A stretch of 64,000 nucleotides of DNA from Paenibacillus albus (GCF_003952225.1 NZ_CP034437.1:2593501-2657500), one strand, 5' to 3'. Shown: positions 34,721 through 43,980, counted from the first letter of the stretch. The notes: generated from the letters alone by a model not told the origin. A program made the numbers and translations.

Positions 34721-36511
34721 TTAAGATGTAAGCTGCTCCATCTGCGCAATCAATTCCTCGAACACGCTCATCGCTTGTTCAATCGGCTCTGGCGTAGACA
34801 TATCGACGCCGGCCTTCTTCAGAATGTTGATGGAGTAGTCGCTTCCGCCGCTCTTCAGGAAGCCAAGGTAACGTTCCACAGCCGGAGCGCCTTCTTCGAG
34901 AATCTGCTTCGAGAAGCTCGTTGCAGCCGAGAAGCCTGTCGCGTACTTGTACACGTAGAAGCTTGTGTAGAAGTGCGGTATACGAGCCCATTCCATTTCG
35001 ATATCTTTATCGATGACCATGCTATCGCCGTAGTACAGCTTATTGAGATCATAGTAGATTTTGCTGAACTCTTGCGGTGTAAGGGAGTCGCCTTCCTCCG
35101 CACGCTCATGGATGATTTTCTCGAACTCCGCGAACATCGTCTGACGGAATACAGTCGTCCGGAACTGGTCGGCATAGTACGTCAGCAGGTACATTTTCTC
35201 CTTCGGATCCGTTGACTTCTTCAGCATATAATCCATGAGCAGCGCTTCATTCAATGTCGAAGCTACCTCAGCCAGGAAGATCGTATACTGTGCATCGCGG
35301 TAATCCTGCGTAGTGTCGGAGTAGTAGGAATGCAGCGCGTGACCCATCTCATGCGTGAGCGTGAACATGCTGTTCAGGTTGTCTTTATGGTTAAGCAGCA
35401 CGTAAGGATGCGTGCCGTATGCGCCCCAGCTGTATGCACCGCTGCGTTTACCTTCATTCTCATACACGTCGATCCAGCTCTTGTCGAAGCCTTCCTGCAG
35501 CACCGTCAAGTAATCTTGACCGAGCGGCTTCAAGCTCTCGCTGACCGTTTTCTTCGCTTCTTCGTACGTAATGTCCATTTTGAATTCATCGACGAGCGGA
35601 GCGAACAGGTCATACATATGAAGCTCATCTAGCTTCAGAAGCTTCTTGCGCAGCTCCATATAACGGTGCATGAGCGGCAGATGCTTGTGAATGGTGCCGA
35701 TCAAATTCGTATAAACTTCTTTCGGTATATTGTCACCGTAGAGCGACATCTCCAGTGTCGACGGGTACTTGCGGGCACGGGAGTAGAAAATGTTCTTCGT
35801 CACATTGGCAGCGAGTGTCGATGCGATCGTGTTTTTGAGCTTGCCATACGTATCATACATTGCCTTGAAGGCGCCTTCGCGAACTTCGCGGTTCTTGCTC
35901 TCGAGAAACTGTATGTAGCGGCCTTGCGTCAGCTCAACCTCTTCACCGTTCTCATCCTTCACTTTCGGGAATTTGAGATCGGCGTTGTTGAGCATGCTGA
36001 AGATCGTGCCAGGCGCTTGCGAGATATTGCCTACTTGCGCGAGCAGAGCTTCTTCGGACTTGGAGAGGACATGCGCTTTCTGGCGGCGCATCTCTTCTAA
36101 GGTTTGGCGGTACTTGGCAAGGTCCGCGTTCTCGATCATGCCAAGAAGCGCATCATCGGAGAGGCTGAGAACTTCAGGTGTAATGAAGGATAGCGCTTCG
36201 CCGATCTCAACGCTGAGCTTCTTGGACTTATCCGAGAGCGCTTGGAACGTTGGTTCAGCGGTATCTTCGTGATGCTTCATATTCGCATAAACGTAGAGTC
36301 GCTCGATTTTGAGCGAAAGCTCGTCCTCAAGCTCAAAGCAAGCTTTGAGCTGCTGTGCATCCGCAAGCTTCCCTTGGAAAGCTTCGACTTTCTTCATCTG
36401 CTCTTTTGCCTGTGCGTATTCCTTGTCCCACGCGGCTTGATCCGCGAATATGTCCTCGAGCTTCCAGTGGTGCTCAGGGGCAGTCTCGGAACGTTTCGGT
36501 AATTGGTTCAT
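34721..36511 (-). CDS. pepF: oligoendopeptidase F (M3 peptidase)
   Basis: A 596-residue zinc metallopeptidase of family M3 that cleaves peptides of about 7-17 residues in the cytosol. The zinc motif is in FTLTHEMGHALHSYYSD near residue 380, with the second-site glutamate in FLAEVASTLNEALL downstream. The N-terminus (MNQLPKRSETAPEHHWKLED) matches the family start. ATG 36511 follows GAGGAGGG by 6 nt. The frame stays open up to a GTG at 36631 that also has AAGGAG, giving 40 extra residues beginning MKWLPIMLSFSLLAGS, which look signal-like. I annotate the family-typical start and flag the other. Confidence 0.93.
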   Translation of the reverse strand: MNQLPKRSETAPEHHWKLEDIFADQAAWDKEYAQAKEQMKKVEAFQGKLADAQQLKACFELEDELSLKIERLYVYANMKHHEDTAEPTFQALSDKSKKLSVEIGEALSFITPEVLSLSDDALLGMIENADLAKYRQTLEEMRRQKAHVLSKSEEALLAQVGNISQAPGTIFSMLNNADLKFPKVKDENGEEVELTQGRYIQFLESKNREVREGAFKAMYDTYGKLKNTIASTLAANVTKNIFYSRARKYPSTLEMSLYGDNIPKEVYTNLIGTIHKHLPLMHRYMELRKKLLKLDELHMYDLFAPLVDEFKMDITYEEAKKTVSESLKPLGQDYLTVLQEGFDKSWIDVYENEGKRSGAYSWGAYGTHPYVLLNHKDNLNSMFTLTHEMGHALHSYYSDTTQDYRDAQYTIFLAEVASTLNEALLMDYMLKKSTDPKEKMYLLTYYADQFRTTVFRQTMFAEFEKIIHERAEEGDSLTPQEFSKIYYDLNKLYYGDSMVIDKDIEMEWARIPHFYTSFYVYKYATGFSAATSFSKQILEEGAPAVERYLGFLKSGGSDYSINILKKAGVDMSTPEPIEQAMSVFEELIAQMEQLTS

Positions 36512-36687
36512 AGGAACCCTCCTCGCCTGATAGTTAGTCGGTAAAGCAGAATGGGGATGATTCTCGTGCTGCAAGCTGTCATTGCTGCCGGCAAGCAGAG
36601 AGAACGAGAGCATAATTGGCAGCCATTTCACTAGCAGTCACTCTCCTTGAAAGGTTGTGACAGTAGTGTAGCCCGCCGTGCGCCTCG

Positions 36688-36867
36688 TTATGACCCCATC
36701 GTAGTCAAACTGTACACGATTAAGAAAAAGGCAAATGCGACAAACACGATTGTTGCGATAGCAAGCCCTCTGCGTAAGTTCGCAGGAATGTTGTTCCGCT
36801 GCATAATGACGATGAGTCCCAGCGAGAAAGCGGCAATAATGAAAATGATCGCAGCTGTTGTATCCAC
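36688..36867 (-). CDS. 59-residue membrane protein, unknown
   Basis: A short gene read by eye. GTG 36867 follows AAAAGGGGAG by 12 nt and the frame runs 59 codons to TAA. Two hydrophobic helices are clear, TTAAIIFIIAAFSLGLIVIM at residues 3-22 and a second one at 36-53 (AIATIVFVAFAFFLIVYS), joined by a polar loop QRNNIPANLRRG. The codon use and helices look real. I do not recognise the family. It lies between an unknown 77-residue gene and pepF on the same strand. Confidence 0.72.
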   Translation of the reverse strand: MDTTAAIIFIIAAFSLGLIVIMQRNNIPANLRRGLAIATIVFVAFAFFLIVYSLTTMGS

Positions 36868-36967
36868 TTTTGCTCGATACTCCCCTTTTGCGATAACCTA
36901 TGCAGCATGGTACATGGTTATGTTCGATATGCAGGATGAATTTTCCTCCTGCTGTTGTAAGGTTCTG

Positions 36968-37201
36968 TTAGACGGAACGGAAACGCTCCATAATTTCTGC
37001 GCGCTCTTCCTCACGACCAACATAATCAGCCTCACGGAAGCGGTTCTCCGCCCAGTGCAGCATCTCCGGACGGCTGACGAAAGTATGGCATTCTTCGCCC
37101 CATTGATCGTTAATTTCGCGTAAGACGAGTGTCTTACCTTGCACCTCTACGGTGAGCATATTGTATTTGTCTGTTTTATAAATTTGTACTTTCTTGAACA
37201 T
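36968..37201 (-). CDS. 77-residue conserved-looking protein, unknown
   Basis: A small soluble, charged protein: N-terminal beta-like stretch KKVQIYKTDKYNMLTVEVQG, then REINDQWGEECHTFVSRPEM and a helical, acidic-basic C-terminus (REEERAEIMERFRSV). ATG 37201 follows AAGGGA by 9 nt; an upstream in-frame ATG at 37210 overlaps it. No membrane segment or known motif. It may head a transcript with the 59-residue membrane protein. Confidence 0.65.
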   Translation of the reverse strand: MFKKVQIYKTDKYNMLTVEVQGKTLVLREINDQWGEECHTFVSRPEMLHWAENRFREADYVGREEERAEIMERFRSV

Positions 37202-37360
37202 CTGGACCATCCCTTCAAAAATAACTTGTTGTATCCTTCAATCATAGCCATAAAAAGGGGTAGAAATCAAATGTTTCGCGTGGTAGAATATGGCAAACAC
37301 AGACAGTGTTTGGCGTAAGAAAGCCTTTTTGTATCAAGTAAATTGACCAAAAGGGTAAGA

Positions 37361-37415
37361 CGAGAAGAGATGAGACGAGATGAGACGAGATGAGACGAGA
37401 TGAGACGAGGAGAGA
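37361..37415 (+). repeat. tandem 10-bp repeat (TGAGACGAGA) before a methyltransferase
   Basis: Four units start at 37371, 37381, 37391 and 37401 (the last ends GG), preceded by degenerate AGACGAGAAGAGA. The last unit makes the GAGGAGAG ribosome site of the gene at 37421. The unit contains ATG and the 10-bp step puts these in all three frames. Copy-number change would alter spacing upstream of the ribosome site. Confidence 0.9.
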
Positions 37416-37420
37416 TTAGG

Positions 37421-38131
37421 ATGAGTATGAGCAAAGGGTATCCGCAAGCTGGCGTCGCGGTGACATGCCGAAGTTTCGAAGAGTATGTGAAGATGTTTGA
37501 TCTTATGGATGTGGATTTGCAGGCATGTGGGAAGATGCTCGATATTGCGGCAGGCGCTTCTTCGTTCACGGCGGATGCATGTGCGAGGGGGATTGACGCA
37601 TACGCCGTTGATCCGCGCTATGCCAAGCCTCATGAGCAGCTGGTATCCGAAGCGCGCGAGGAAATTGAAGTTTCCACAACGAAGCTGATGAGTCACGGCA
37701 ATAAGTATGATCTGAGTTATTACGGAAGCTTCGAGCAGCACCGGGCAGGACGAATAGCGTCACTGGATGCTTTCGCAGAGCATCATGGCCGCGGGGAGGA
37801 ACGGACGAAGCGCTATCAGGCGGGCAGTTTGCCGAATCTACCTTTTGCGGATGGCGAATTTGGGCTCGTTCTGTGCAGTCACTTCCTGTTTCTGTACGAA
37901 GATCAATTCGATTATGAGTTCCATCTGCGTGCCGTAATGGAGATGATCCGTGTATGCAAGCCTGGTGGGATGGTGCGTATTTATCCAATTATCTCGCTTC
38001 GGTGGGAGCCTTACTCAGAGCTTGAGCGGCTGCGGGCCGATCTAAGCAAGAATGGCGTAGTGACGGGCTTGTTCCGGTCCAAGCTGCCATTTATTCCTGG
38101 GTCTGAGCTTGGTCTTTTTGCCCACTTTTAA
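37421..38131 (+). CDS. class I SAM-dependent methyltransferase-like protein
   Basis: A 236-residue protein with a SAM motif I variant LDIAAGASSFTADACARG (residue 37), an acidic strand-2 end in AVDPRYA, and a late motif EFGLVLCSHFLFLYED (145) followed by MIRVCKPGGMVRIYPI (183). The fold should be Rossmann-like. Motif I has AAGAS in place of the usual GxGxG, so activity is less certain. ATG 37421 is chosen, about 6 nt after GAGGAGAG made by the repeat tract; an ATG at 37400 lies within the repeats. The substrate is unknown. Confidence 0.75.
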   Translation: MSMSKGYPQAGVAVTCRSFEEYVKMFDLMDVDLQACGKMLDIAAGASSFTADACARGIDAYAVDPRYAKPHEQLVSEAREEIEVSTTKLMSHGNKYDLSYYGSFEQHRAGRIASLDAFAEHHGRGEERTKRYQAGSLPNLPFADGEFGLVLCSHFLFLYEDQFDYEFHLRAVMEMIRVCKPGGMVRIYPIISLRWEPYSELERLRADLSKNGVVTGLFRSKLPFIPGSELGLFAHF

Positions 38132-38160
38132 TTGCAAAATTATCCATCTGGGTATATAAT
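38132..38160 (+). promoter_or_regulatory. strong predicted promoter of the cold shock gene
   Basis: TTGCAA (38132-38137), a 17-bp spacer and perfect TATAAT (38155-38160), starting one base after the methyltransferase stop. The leader is about 43 nt before the TTG start. Confidence 0.7.
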
Positions 38161-38209
38161 AAATCAAGTCGCCCTGGTTGTAGGCGTTCATTTTTAGGAG
38201 GTTGTTACA

Positions 38210-38407
38210 TTGAAAGGAACAGTTAAATGGTTTAACGCAGAGAAAGGCTATGGCTTCATTCAAGTTGATGGCGGAGAAGACGTATTCGTTCACTATTCGG
38301 CAATTCAAGGCGAGGGCTTCAAGTCGCTTGATGAAGGCCAATCCGTAGAATTCGATATCACGCAAGGCAATCGCGGACCACAAGCTGCTAACGTTGTTAA
38401 ACTGTAA
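38210..38407 (+). CDS. cold shock protein, CspA family
   Basis: A 65-residue OB-fold RNA chaperone. RNP1 KGYGFIQV (residue 13) and RNP2 DVFVHYSAI (24) are present, with the usual C-terminal [10 protein letters not shown]. The start is TTG 38210, 7 nt after AGGAGG. Cold shock proteins melt RNA structure at low temperature and in rapid growth. It has its own strong promoter and a strong terminator. Confidence 0.95.
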   Translation: MKGTVKWFNAEKGYGFIQVDGGEDVFVHYSAIQGEGFKSLDEGQSVEFDITQGNRGPQAANVVKL

Positions 38408-38463
38408 TCATCGCTGCTTCCTTAAGGAAGCTTCCTATACGTGAAGAAGACATTCATAATGAT

Positions 38464-38497
38464 GAAGACCCGACATTCGTTGTCGGGTCTTTTTTTA
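38464..38497 (+). terminator. strong terminator after the cold shock gene
   Basis: AGACCCGACA (38466-38475) pairs with TGTCGGGTCT (38481-38490), loop TTCGT, followed by TTTTTT. Confidence 0.9.
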
Positions 38498-38498
38498 G

Positions 38499-39716
38499 TT
38501 AATGATCTCGACTGAAGTAATGCTTCACCATGAAAGCAGCTGAAGCGACAAGCGATAGCCCTGTTGCTGTCAGGAAGAAAGTAGAGCTGCCGTAATGTTG
38601 GTAGATGACACCGCCGACCGTACCGCTTACGACGCCAGCAAAGCCGCTCCAGACGATCGCATAGACGGCTTGTCCGGAAGAGCGGAATTCGTCAGGGATG
38701 ATGGTCGTGAGATAGCGCAGCGCGGTTACCATGAAGATGCCGAAGGTTACGCTGTGCATTGCCTGAATGGGGATAATCCAAATCGGCGACGGCATTTCGC
38801 TGATCAGGAAGAATCGCAAGGCGTACATCACGCCCGCAATGGCAAGCAGCGGCAGCTCCTTGAACTTGTGGCCGTATTTGCCGAGCAAGTAAAGGATTGG
38901 AATTTCACTGATTGCCGATGTCATCCAAGCGAGCCCGATCAGAGAGTCGCTTGCTCCCATCTCTCGCAGCGTCACGCCGAGAAAGCCTTCATTCATCCGA
39001 TGCGCGACTGACAGGATAAAGATGATCGCAAAATAGATCAGGATGTCCGGCTTGCGCAGCAGGTTCAGAAATCCGCTGAAATCGACTTTGCGCTTGGAAC
39101 CTTGGTAATCTTTTAGCGTCAGGGAGATCAGCAGTGTCAGGGCAATCGTGCTCATTGCGAGCGGGATTGTGGCTGGGGAGCCAACTGACTTAAGCAGCTG
39201 CCCGCCGAGGAATGCCGATAACGCGAAGCCGAGCGAGCCAAAAACGCGGATGAGTGCGAACGGCGTCCCTGTATACCGGCTGGACAGCAGAATAAGACTG
39301 TCGCTAAGCGGGTTGACAGGCATCTGAAAGAAATAATAGGCCAGCATGATGACGCAGATTACGGCGAACGTATTCGTCATGAATAGCATGGAGATCATGA
39401 CGAGCTGTCCGAGCATGAGCAGTGTCATGATCTTCTGGATCGTTCTGAATTTATCGCTAGCCGTGCCGAATATGAGGTTCGCGAAGATGGAGATGAACGG
39501 GCCGCATGAGTAGATGACGCCGATCTGGCTCGCGCTGAAGCCTTTGTCCAGGAAGTAAAGCGGCAAATAAGTAGCGACGACTGCTTGTGTCGTATAGACG
39601 AGATATAAGAAGATGCGAAGCATCAGTACTTCCCGTTTTGGGGAAGAGGACATGGACAGCTCTGATGTGCCTGATGAACTTGAGATATTCGATGATGACG
39701 ATGATGAAGAACTCAT
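38499..39716 (-). CDS. MFS transporter (MFS_1-like)
   Basis: A 405-residue major facilitator with about 12 membrane helices. Residues 32-70 (LRIFLYLVYTTQAVVATYLP, LYFLDKGFSASQIGVIYS) and FGTASDKFRTIQK, the loop 2-3 motif, are clear. It resembles the nucleoside-symporter-like/LacY-like MFS_1_like group; the substrate is unknown. The first 30 residues are a Ser-rich low-complexity tail (SSSSSSSSNISSSSGTSELS) made by TCATCG-type triplets, unusual for MFS. ATG 39716 follows GGAG. It lies 18 bp after the next gene upstream, a MATE-like exporter, so the pair is probably co-transcribed. Confidence 0.85.
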   Translation of the reverse strand: MSSSSSSSSNISSSSGTSELSMSSSPKREVLMLRIFLYLVYTTQAVVATYLPLYFLDKGFSASQIGVIYSCGPFISIFANLIFGTASDKFRTIQKIMTLLMLGQLVMISMLFMTNTFAVICVIMLAYYFFQMPVNPLSDSLILLSSRYTGTPFALIRVFGSLGFALSAFLGGQLLKSVGSPATIPLAMSTIALTLLISLTLKDYQGSKRKVDFSGFLNLLRKPDILIYFAIIFILSVAHRMNEGFLGVTLREMGASDSLIGLAWMTSAISEIPILYLLGKYGHKFKELPLLAIAGVMYALRFFLISEMPSPIWIIPIQAMHSVTFGIFMVTALRYLTTIIPDEFRSSGQAVYAIVWSGFAGVVSGTVGGVIYQHYGSSTFFLTATGLSLVASAAFMVKHYFSRDH

Positions 39717-39734
39717 TGTATTTCACTCCAAATC

Positions 39735-41051
39735 TTATGCGTGTTGAGTCAAGGTGTGGCTAGCTCTAGCTAATCTCCGAAGGATGACTGCGACGAATAG
39801 ACATTCTGCGCAAATACCGGCTGATTGGGCCCATGCGCCGATTGAACCGTTCCAACCCGGCGAGATGGCAACGAGCAGTATTGATGTTGATACGGTTAAG
39901 ATCAGATTCGCGGATTGTGACCCCAAGAAAATCCGAGTGTGGCCTCCTACCATGCTGATGCCATTCAATACATCAAGCCACGGCAGTACAAGCGCGTACA
40001 GCACGAAAGGACGCATGGCATGGATCGTTTCGATCTTTAACTGACCTTCGGCGCCCATGATATGCCCGACGATGAACGCGCCGATAGGCGAGAAGGCGAG
40101 CAAACCGACGAGCAGGGCAGGCAAGAACCCGAGCAGCAGCGTAAAGTTGCGAACGGCACGCGGATCTTGCTTATAGAAGTTCAGCACAATCTGATGAAAA
40201 TAAGAGAAGAAGCTGACCATCAGCTGGACCAAATTCGCGGCAAGCGCGAATGAAGCGATGGATAGAGCAGCGTCGCCGGTTTTTCCGAGCAAGGCGTTAA
40301 TCGACGGACCGATCAAAATGGTGACGAGTGTGGAGATGAGCATCGGCCGGTAGAATGAGAAGATCTGGCGGGTCGAAGCAATCGGATGTCCCTCGGCACG
40401 TTCGGGCAAACGTCTTACGAGCGAGGAGCCTTCGAAGTAGCTCATGCCTGCCTCGATAATCATCCCCGACAGAAAAATAATCGCGCCCACTGTGCCGCTG
40501 GTTACCCCCGCATGAATAAAATAAACCGACAATCCATACATCCCGAGCAGTCGAATCACCATGCCGATGGTCAGCCATTTCGTCTGCATATTGAAGATGA
40601 TCACTCCGTGGTATAGACATCTGATGCCCGAAAAAATGCTGACGAACATGAGCACCTGATACACATCGAGGACATGCGGAACGAGCGTATCGGAAGCGCC
40701 GAGTGGTCCGCCGAAGATCCACTTGCCAAGCGGCGTATAGCTGATGGCAAGTCCGAGCACGAGAATGGCGGTGAATACGAGCTGGCCGACGCGCAGCATC
40801 GCTCGGAAGGAGCGCTTGTCGCGCACCAGAGCGGAGCAAGTCTGACGCAGCATGACAGCCGGTCTTTCCGTTATAGTAAGCAGGCTCATCGCGATCGCAT
40901 AGCTTGCGATAACGGTCTTCTGATCCGCTGCTCGCGTCAGCGTACTATTAATAATGACATGCGAGATCGTAACAAGGCTGGCCGAGATGCCCAGTGGCAG
41001 AAAGAACCGCCACAGTCGTCCCAGCGTCACCGCGTCAGGCTGATTGCTCAT
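39735..41051 (-). CDS. MATE/MOP-superfamily-like multidrug exporter
   Basis: A 438-residue polytopic protein with 12 predicted helices and a MATE-like layout (LWRFFLPLGISASLVTISHV at the N-terminus, repeated half starting near 215: FYRPMLISTLVTILIGPSIN). Related Paenibacillus proteins are annotated multi antimicrobial extrusion protein. Export of a cation-coupled drug or lipid-linked compound is possible; the sequence does not tell. ATG 41051 follows GGGGGA (minus strand). It is co-directional with the MFS gene and divergent from the gene at 41165. Confidence 0.75.
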   Translation of the reverse strand: MSNQPDAVTLGRLWRFFLPLGISASLVTISHVIINSTLTRAADQKTVIASYAIAMSLLTITERPAVMLRQTCSALVRDKRSFRAMLRVGQLVFTAILVLGLAISYTPLGKWIFGGPLGASDTLVPHVLDVYQVLMFVSIFSGIRCLYHGVIIFNMQTKWLTIGMVIRLLGMYGLSVYFIHAGVTSGTVGAIIFLSGMIIEAGMSYFEGSSLVRRLPERAEGHPIASTRQIFSFYRPMLISTLVTILIGPSINALLGKTGDAALSIASFALAANLVQLMVSFFSYFHQIVLNFYKQDPRAVRNFTLLLGFLPALLVGLLAFSPIGAFIVGHIMGAEGQLKIETIHAMRPFVLYALVLPWLDVLNGISMVGGHTRIFLGSQSANLILTVSTSILLVAISPGWNGSIGAWAQSAGICAECLFVAVILRRLARASHTLTQHA

Positions 41052-41164
41052 TTGTCATTCTCCCCCAAGATAATATGTTCCAAAGTATAACACATGGGGA
41101 ACAAGTTTTTACGCTGGATTTGTATTCTATGAAATGGTACATTAATGCATGGAGGTTTTGAGAC

Positions 41165-41479
41165 GTGAACCAATATTTTGCTTGGGATGACCGGCTTGGA
41201 ATCTCGCTGCCGACACTTTATCAGGATTGGGAGCTGTACAGCGAAGAAGTACGGACATTCATCGTAACGCAGTGGGAGATCATTCGCGGCACAATTCCTG
41301 ACCGTGTATTTGCTTTCGAGCGAATCATTAATGTGAAGCAAGCGCAGCTTTTTGAAGAAGAGGATTTTGAACTCTCATGTACCATTAACTCGGACATTGC
41401 TGAACTGGCAAGCCGAATTAATGATTTACATATCTGGTACCGCACGAATCAAGAAGTTGAGAATAAGCGTCATTCTTAA
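41165..41479 (+). CDS. 104-residue protein, unknown
   Basis: A soluble protein I do not recognise. It contains WDDRLGISLPTLYQDWELYS near residue 7, an acidic middle (LFEEEDFELS) and a helical end (ELASRINDLHIWYRTNQE). GTG 41165 follows GGAGG by 9 nt. It starts 36 bp upstream of ytpB in the same direction, so co-expression with the terpene synthase is likely, and it may be a partner of it or simply a small neighbour. Confidence 0.75.
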   Translation: MNQYFAWDDRLGISLPTLYQDWELYSEEVRTFIVTQWEIIRGTIPDRVFAFERIINVKQAQLFEEEDFELSCTINSDIAELASRINDLHIWYRTNQEVENKRHS

Positions 41480-41514
41480 AGTCTAACGGGTAGTGGAAGA
41501 AGGAGGGGCCAGCT

Positions 41515-42594
41515 ATGAAAATATCAGATCAGGCCCGCCGATTGCCGCAATCACCGATTCGTCTCATGCATCGCGTGTACAAATATGTGCTCCCTGAAGT
41601 AAGAGCTGAGCTTGCTAGATTGCGTGCCATTGCTGATCGTATCCCGGATGACGAGCTTCGCACGCAAGCGATTGCCAGTATGACAAGCAAGCAGTTCCAC
41701 TGTGAAGGCGGTGGTGTGTACGCCGCAGGCAATCTGGAGTGCAGGGCGATACTCGTTCCGCTTATCGTGGCGCTGCAGACAATCAGCGATTATTTGGATA
41801 ATCTATGTGATCGCAGTACATCGCTAGATCCGGATGATTTCCGCTTGCTGCATCAGTCCATGCTGGATGCGGTTGATCCGAATGCTTCGCTTGTCGACTA
41901 CTATGCGCTGCGTGCAGAGCGTGACGATGGCGGTTACTTACATGAGCTTGTTCGTACCTGCCAGAACGCTATTAGGCAGCTTCCATCTTACGCAGCGGTG
42001 CAGCCCTATGTAACCGAGCTCGTCGGCCTGTACGGCGACTTGCAGGTGTACAAGCACATTGCCAAGCCGAAGCGCGAACCGGCACTTCTCGCTTGGTGGG
42101 AACAGCATAAGGGAAAGGTGCCCCAGCTGTACTGGAACGAATTTGGCGCTGCAACAGGCTCCACGCTCGGGATGTTCATGCTGTTTCTAGCTGCTTCCTT
42201 CGAGGATTGCAATCAAGAAGATGCATTGTTCATCCGCAATTCATACTTTCCGCATGTATGCGGCCTTCATATCATGCTGGATTATTTGATTGATCAGCAG
42301 GAGGATCGCGAGGGCGGAGACCTCAATTTCTGCAATTATTATTCAGATCAGCGTCAGCTCGTGGATCGGATCGGCTTTATCGTCGAGAATGCCCGCGAGG
42401 ATGTGAAACGCATGGCTGCGCCGAGGTTTCACCGGATGGTGATTGAAGGTCTGATGGCTTTGTATCTGTCTGATCCCAAAGTTCGGGGCCAGGAAGATGT
42501 GGAGCTGGTAGCAAGGCGGCTGATGAAGAAAAGTCCGCTTATGAGGCTGTTTTTCTGGGGCAATAGTGTATTCATTCGTATGCGTCAATCTTAA
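41515..42594 (+). CDS. ytpB: tetraprenyl-beta-curcumene synthase, YtpB type (DUF2600)
   Basis: A 359-residue large-terpene synthase family member that in Bacillus turns tetraprenyl diphosphate into tetraprenyl-beta-curcumene, precursor of C35 sesquarterpenes found in spores. The family N-terminus (LPEVRAELARLRAIADRIPD), HCEGGGVYAAGN near residue 62 and the Asp-rich helix TISDYLDNLCDR near 92 are clear. QHKGKVPQLYWNEFGAATGS (near 200) and MLDYLIDQQEDREGGDLNF (255) complete the conserved blocks. ATG 41515 follows AAGGAGGGG. The isoprenoid isomerase fni is in the same window. Confidence 0.9.
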   Translation: MKISDQARRLPQSPIRLMHRVYKYVLPEVRAELARLRAIADRIPDDELRTQAIASMTSKQFHCEGGGVYAAGNLECRAILVPLIVALQTISDYLDNLCDRSTSLDPDDFRLLHQSMLDAVDPNASLVDYYALRAERDDGGYLHELVRTCQNAIRQLPSYAAVQPYVTELVGLYGDLQVYKHIAKPKREPALLAWWEQHKGKVPQLYWNEFGAATGSTLGMFMLFLAASFEDCNQEDALFIRNSYFPHVCGLHIMLDYLIDQQEDREGGDLNFCNYYSDQRQLVDRIGFIVENAREDVKRMAAPRFHRMVIEGLMALYLSDPKVRGQEDVELVARRLMKKSPLMRLFFWGNSVFIRMRQS

Positions 42595-42638
42595 TTGTTT
42601 ATATAGGTTATCAGAAGTTAGAGAAGTGACACAGATAA

Positions 42639-43625
<987 letters not shown>

Positions 43626-43632
43626 ATAAGCG

Positions 43633-43707
43633 AAAGCCTTACACGGCGCAGTAGCCGGGACAGATCCATTCAAAGTCCCTTGGCTGTAATCGTGTAAGGC
43701 TTTTTTT
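43633..43707 (+). terminator. terminator after pfkA
   Basis: AAAGCCTTACACG (43633-43645) pairs with CGTGTAAGGCTTT (43691-43703), then TTTT. The loop is long (45 nt) and itself structured. Confidence 0.75.
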
Positions 43708-43732
43708 GCTTCTAAATGAAAGGTGTGGGGTA

Positions 43733-43936
43733 ATGTTCTTGTATAAAATCGAAATCGAAATGGAAGATAGCTCAGCCCATCTCATTCTGCTCGCGGAGTC
43801 TGACGAGAAAGCATTCTCAGTCGTTGACAGCCACGTCGAGCGCCATTATTTGAAGAAGCCTATACTCAAGCAAGTGGCGATCGTGGAGAAGAAACGCACA
43901 GAAGCGGGCAACGGGTATTTAATTCCGAATTCGTAA
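43733..43936 (+). CDS. small DUF3906-like protein
   Basis: A 67-residue protein beginning MFLYKIEIEMEDSSAHLILL, then a helix SDEKAFSVVDSHVERHYL and LKQVAIVEKKRTEAGNGYLI. The beta-alpha-beta pattern resembles the small DUF3906 family common in Bacillaceae and Paenibacillaceae; the match is from memory. Function unknown. ATG 43733 follows GGTGTGGGG; the ORF upstream to 43706 overlaps the pfkA terminator. Confidence 0.65.
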   Translation: MFLYKIEIEMEDSSAHLILLAESDEKAFSVVDSHVERHYLKKPILKQVAIVEKKRTEAGNGYLIPNS

Positions 43937-43945
43937 ATGGCGATA

Positions 43946-43974
43946 TTGACCAAATAAACAAAACATACTATTAT
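43946..43974 (+). promoter_or_regulatory. predicted sigma-A promoter of the azoreductase-like gene
   Basis: TTGACC (43946-43951), a 17-bp spacer and TATTAT (43969-43974), 38 bp before the ATG. Confidence 0.65.
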
Positions 43975-43980
43975 GTATGT
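43963..43980 (+). promoter_or_regulatory. inverted repeat ACATAC-N6-GTATGT over the -10 box
   Basis: ACATAC (43963-43968) and GTATGT (43975-43980) flank the TATTAT -10 box exactly. A repressor bound here would block the polymerase. In Bacillus, MarR- and HxlR-type quinone or thiol sensors control such flavin reductases, but no regulator gene is adjacent. Confidence 0.5.

Noticed and set aside
37361..37415. Possible CRISPR-like array
   Set aside because: The 10-bp units are directly tandem with no spacers, and no cas gene is near.
37267..37569. Minus-strand frame with repeated ISSRLISS
   Set aside because: It is only the translation of the 10-bp tandem repeat and overlaps the methyltransferase gene.
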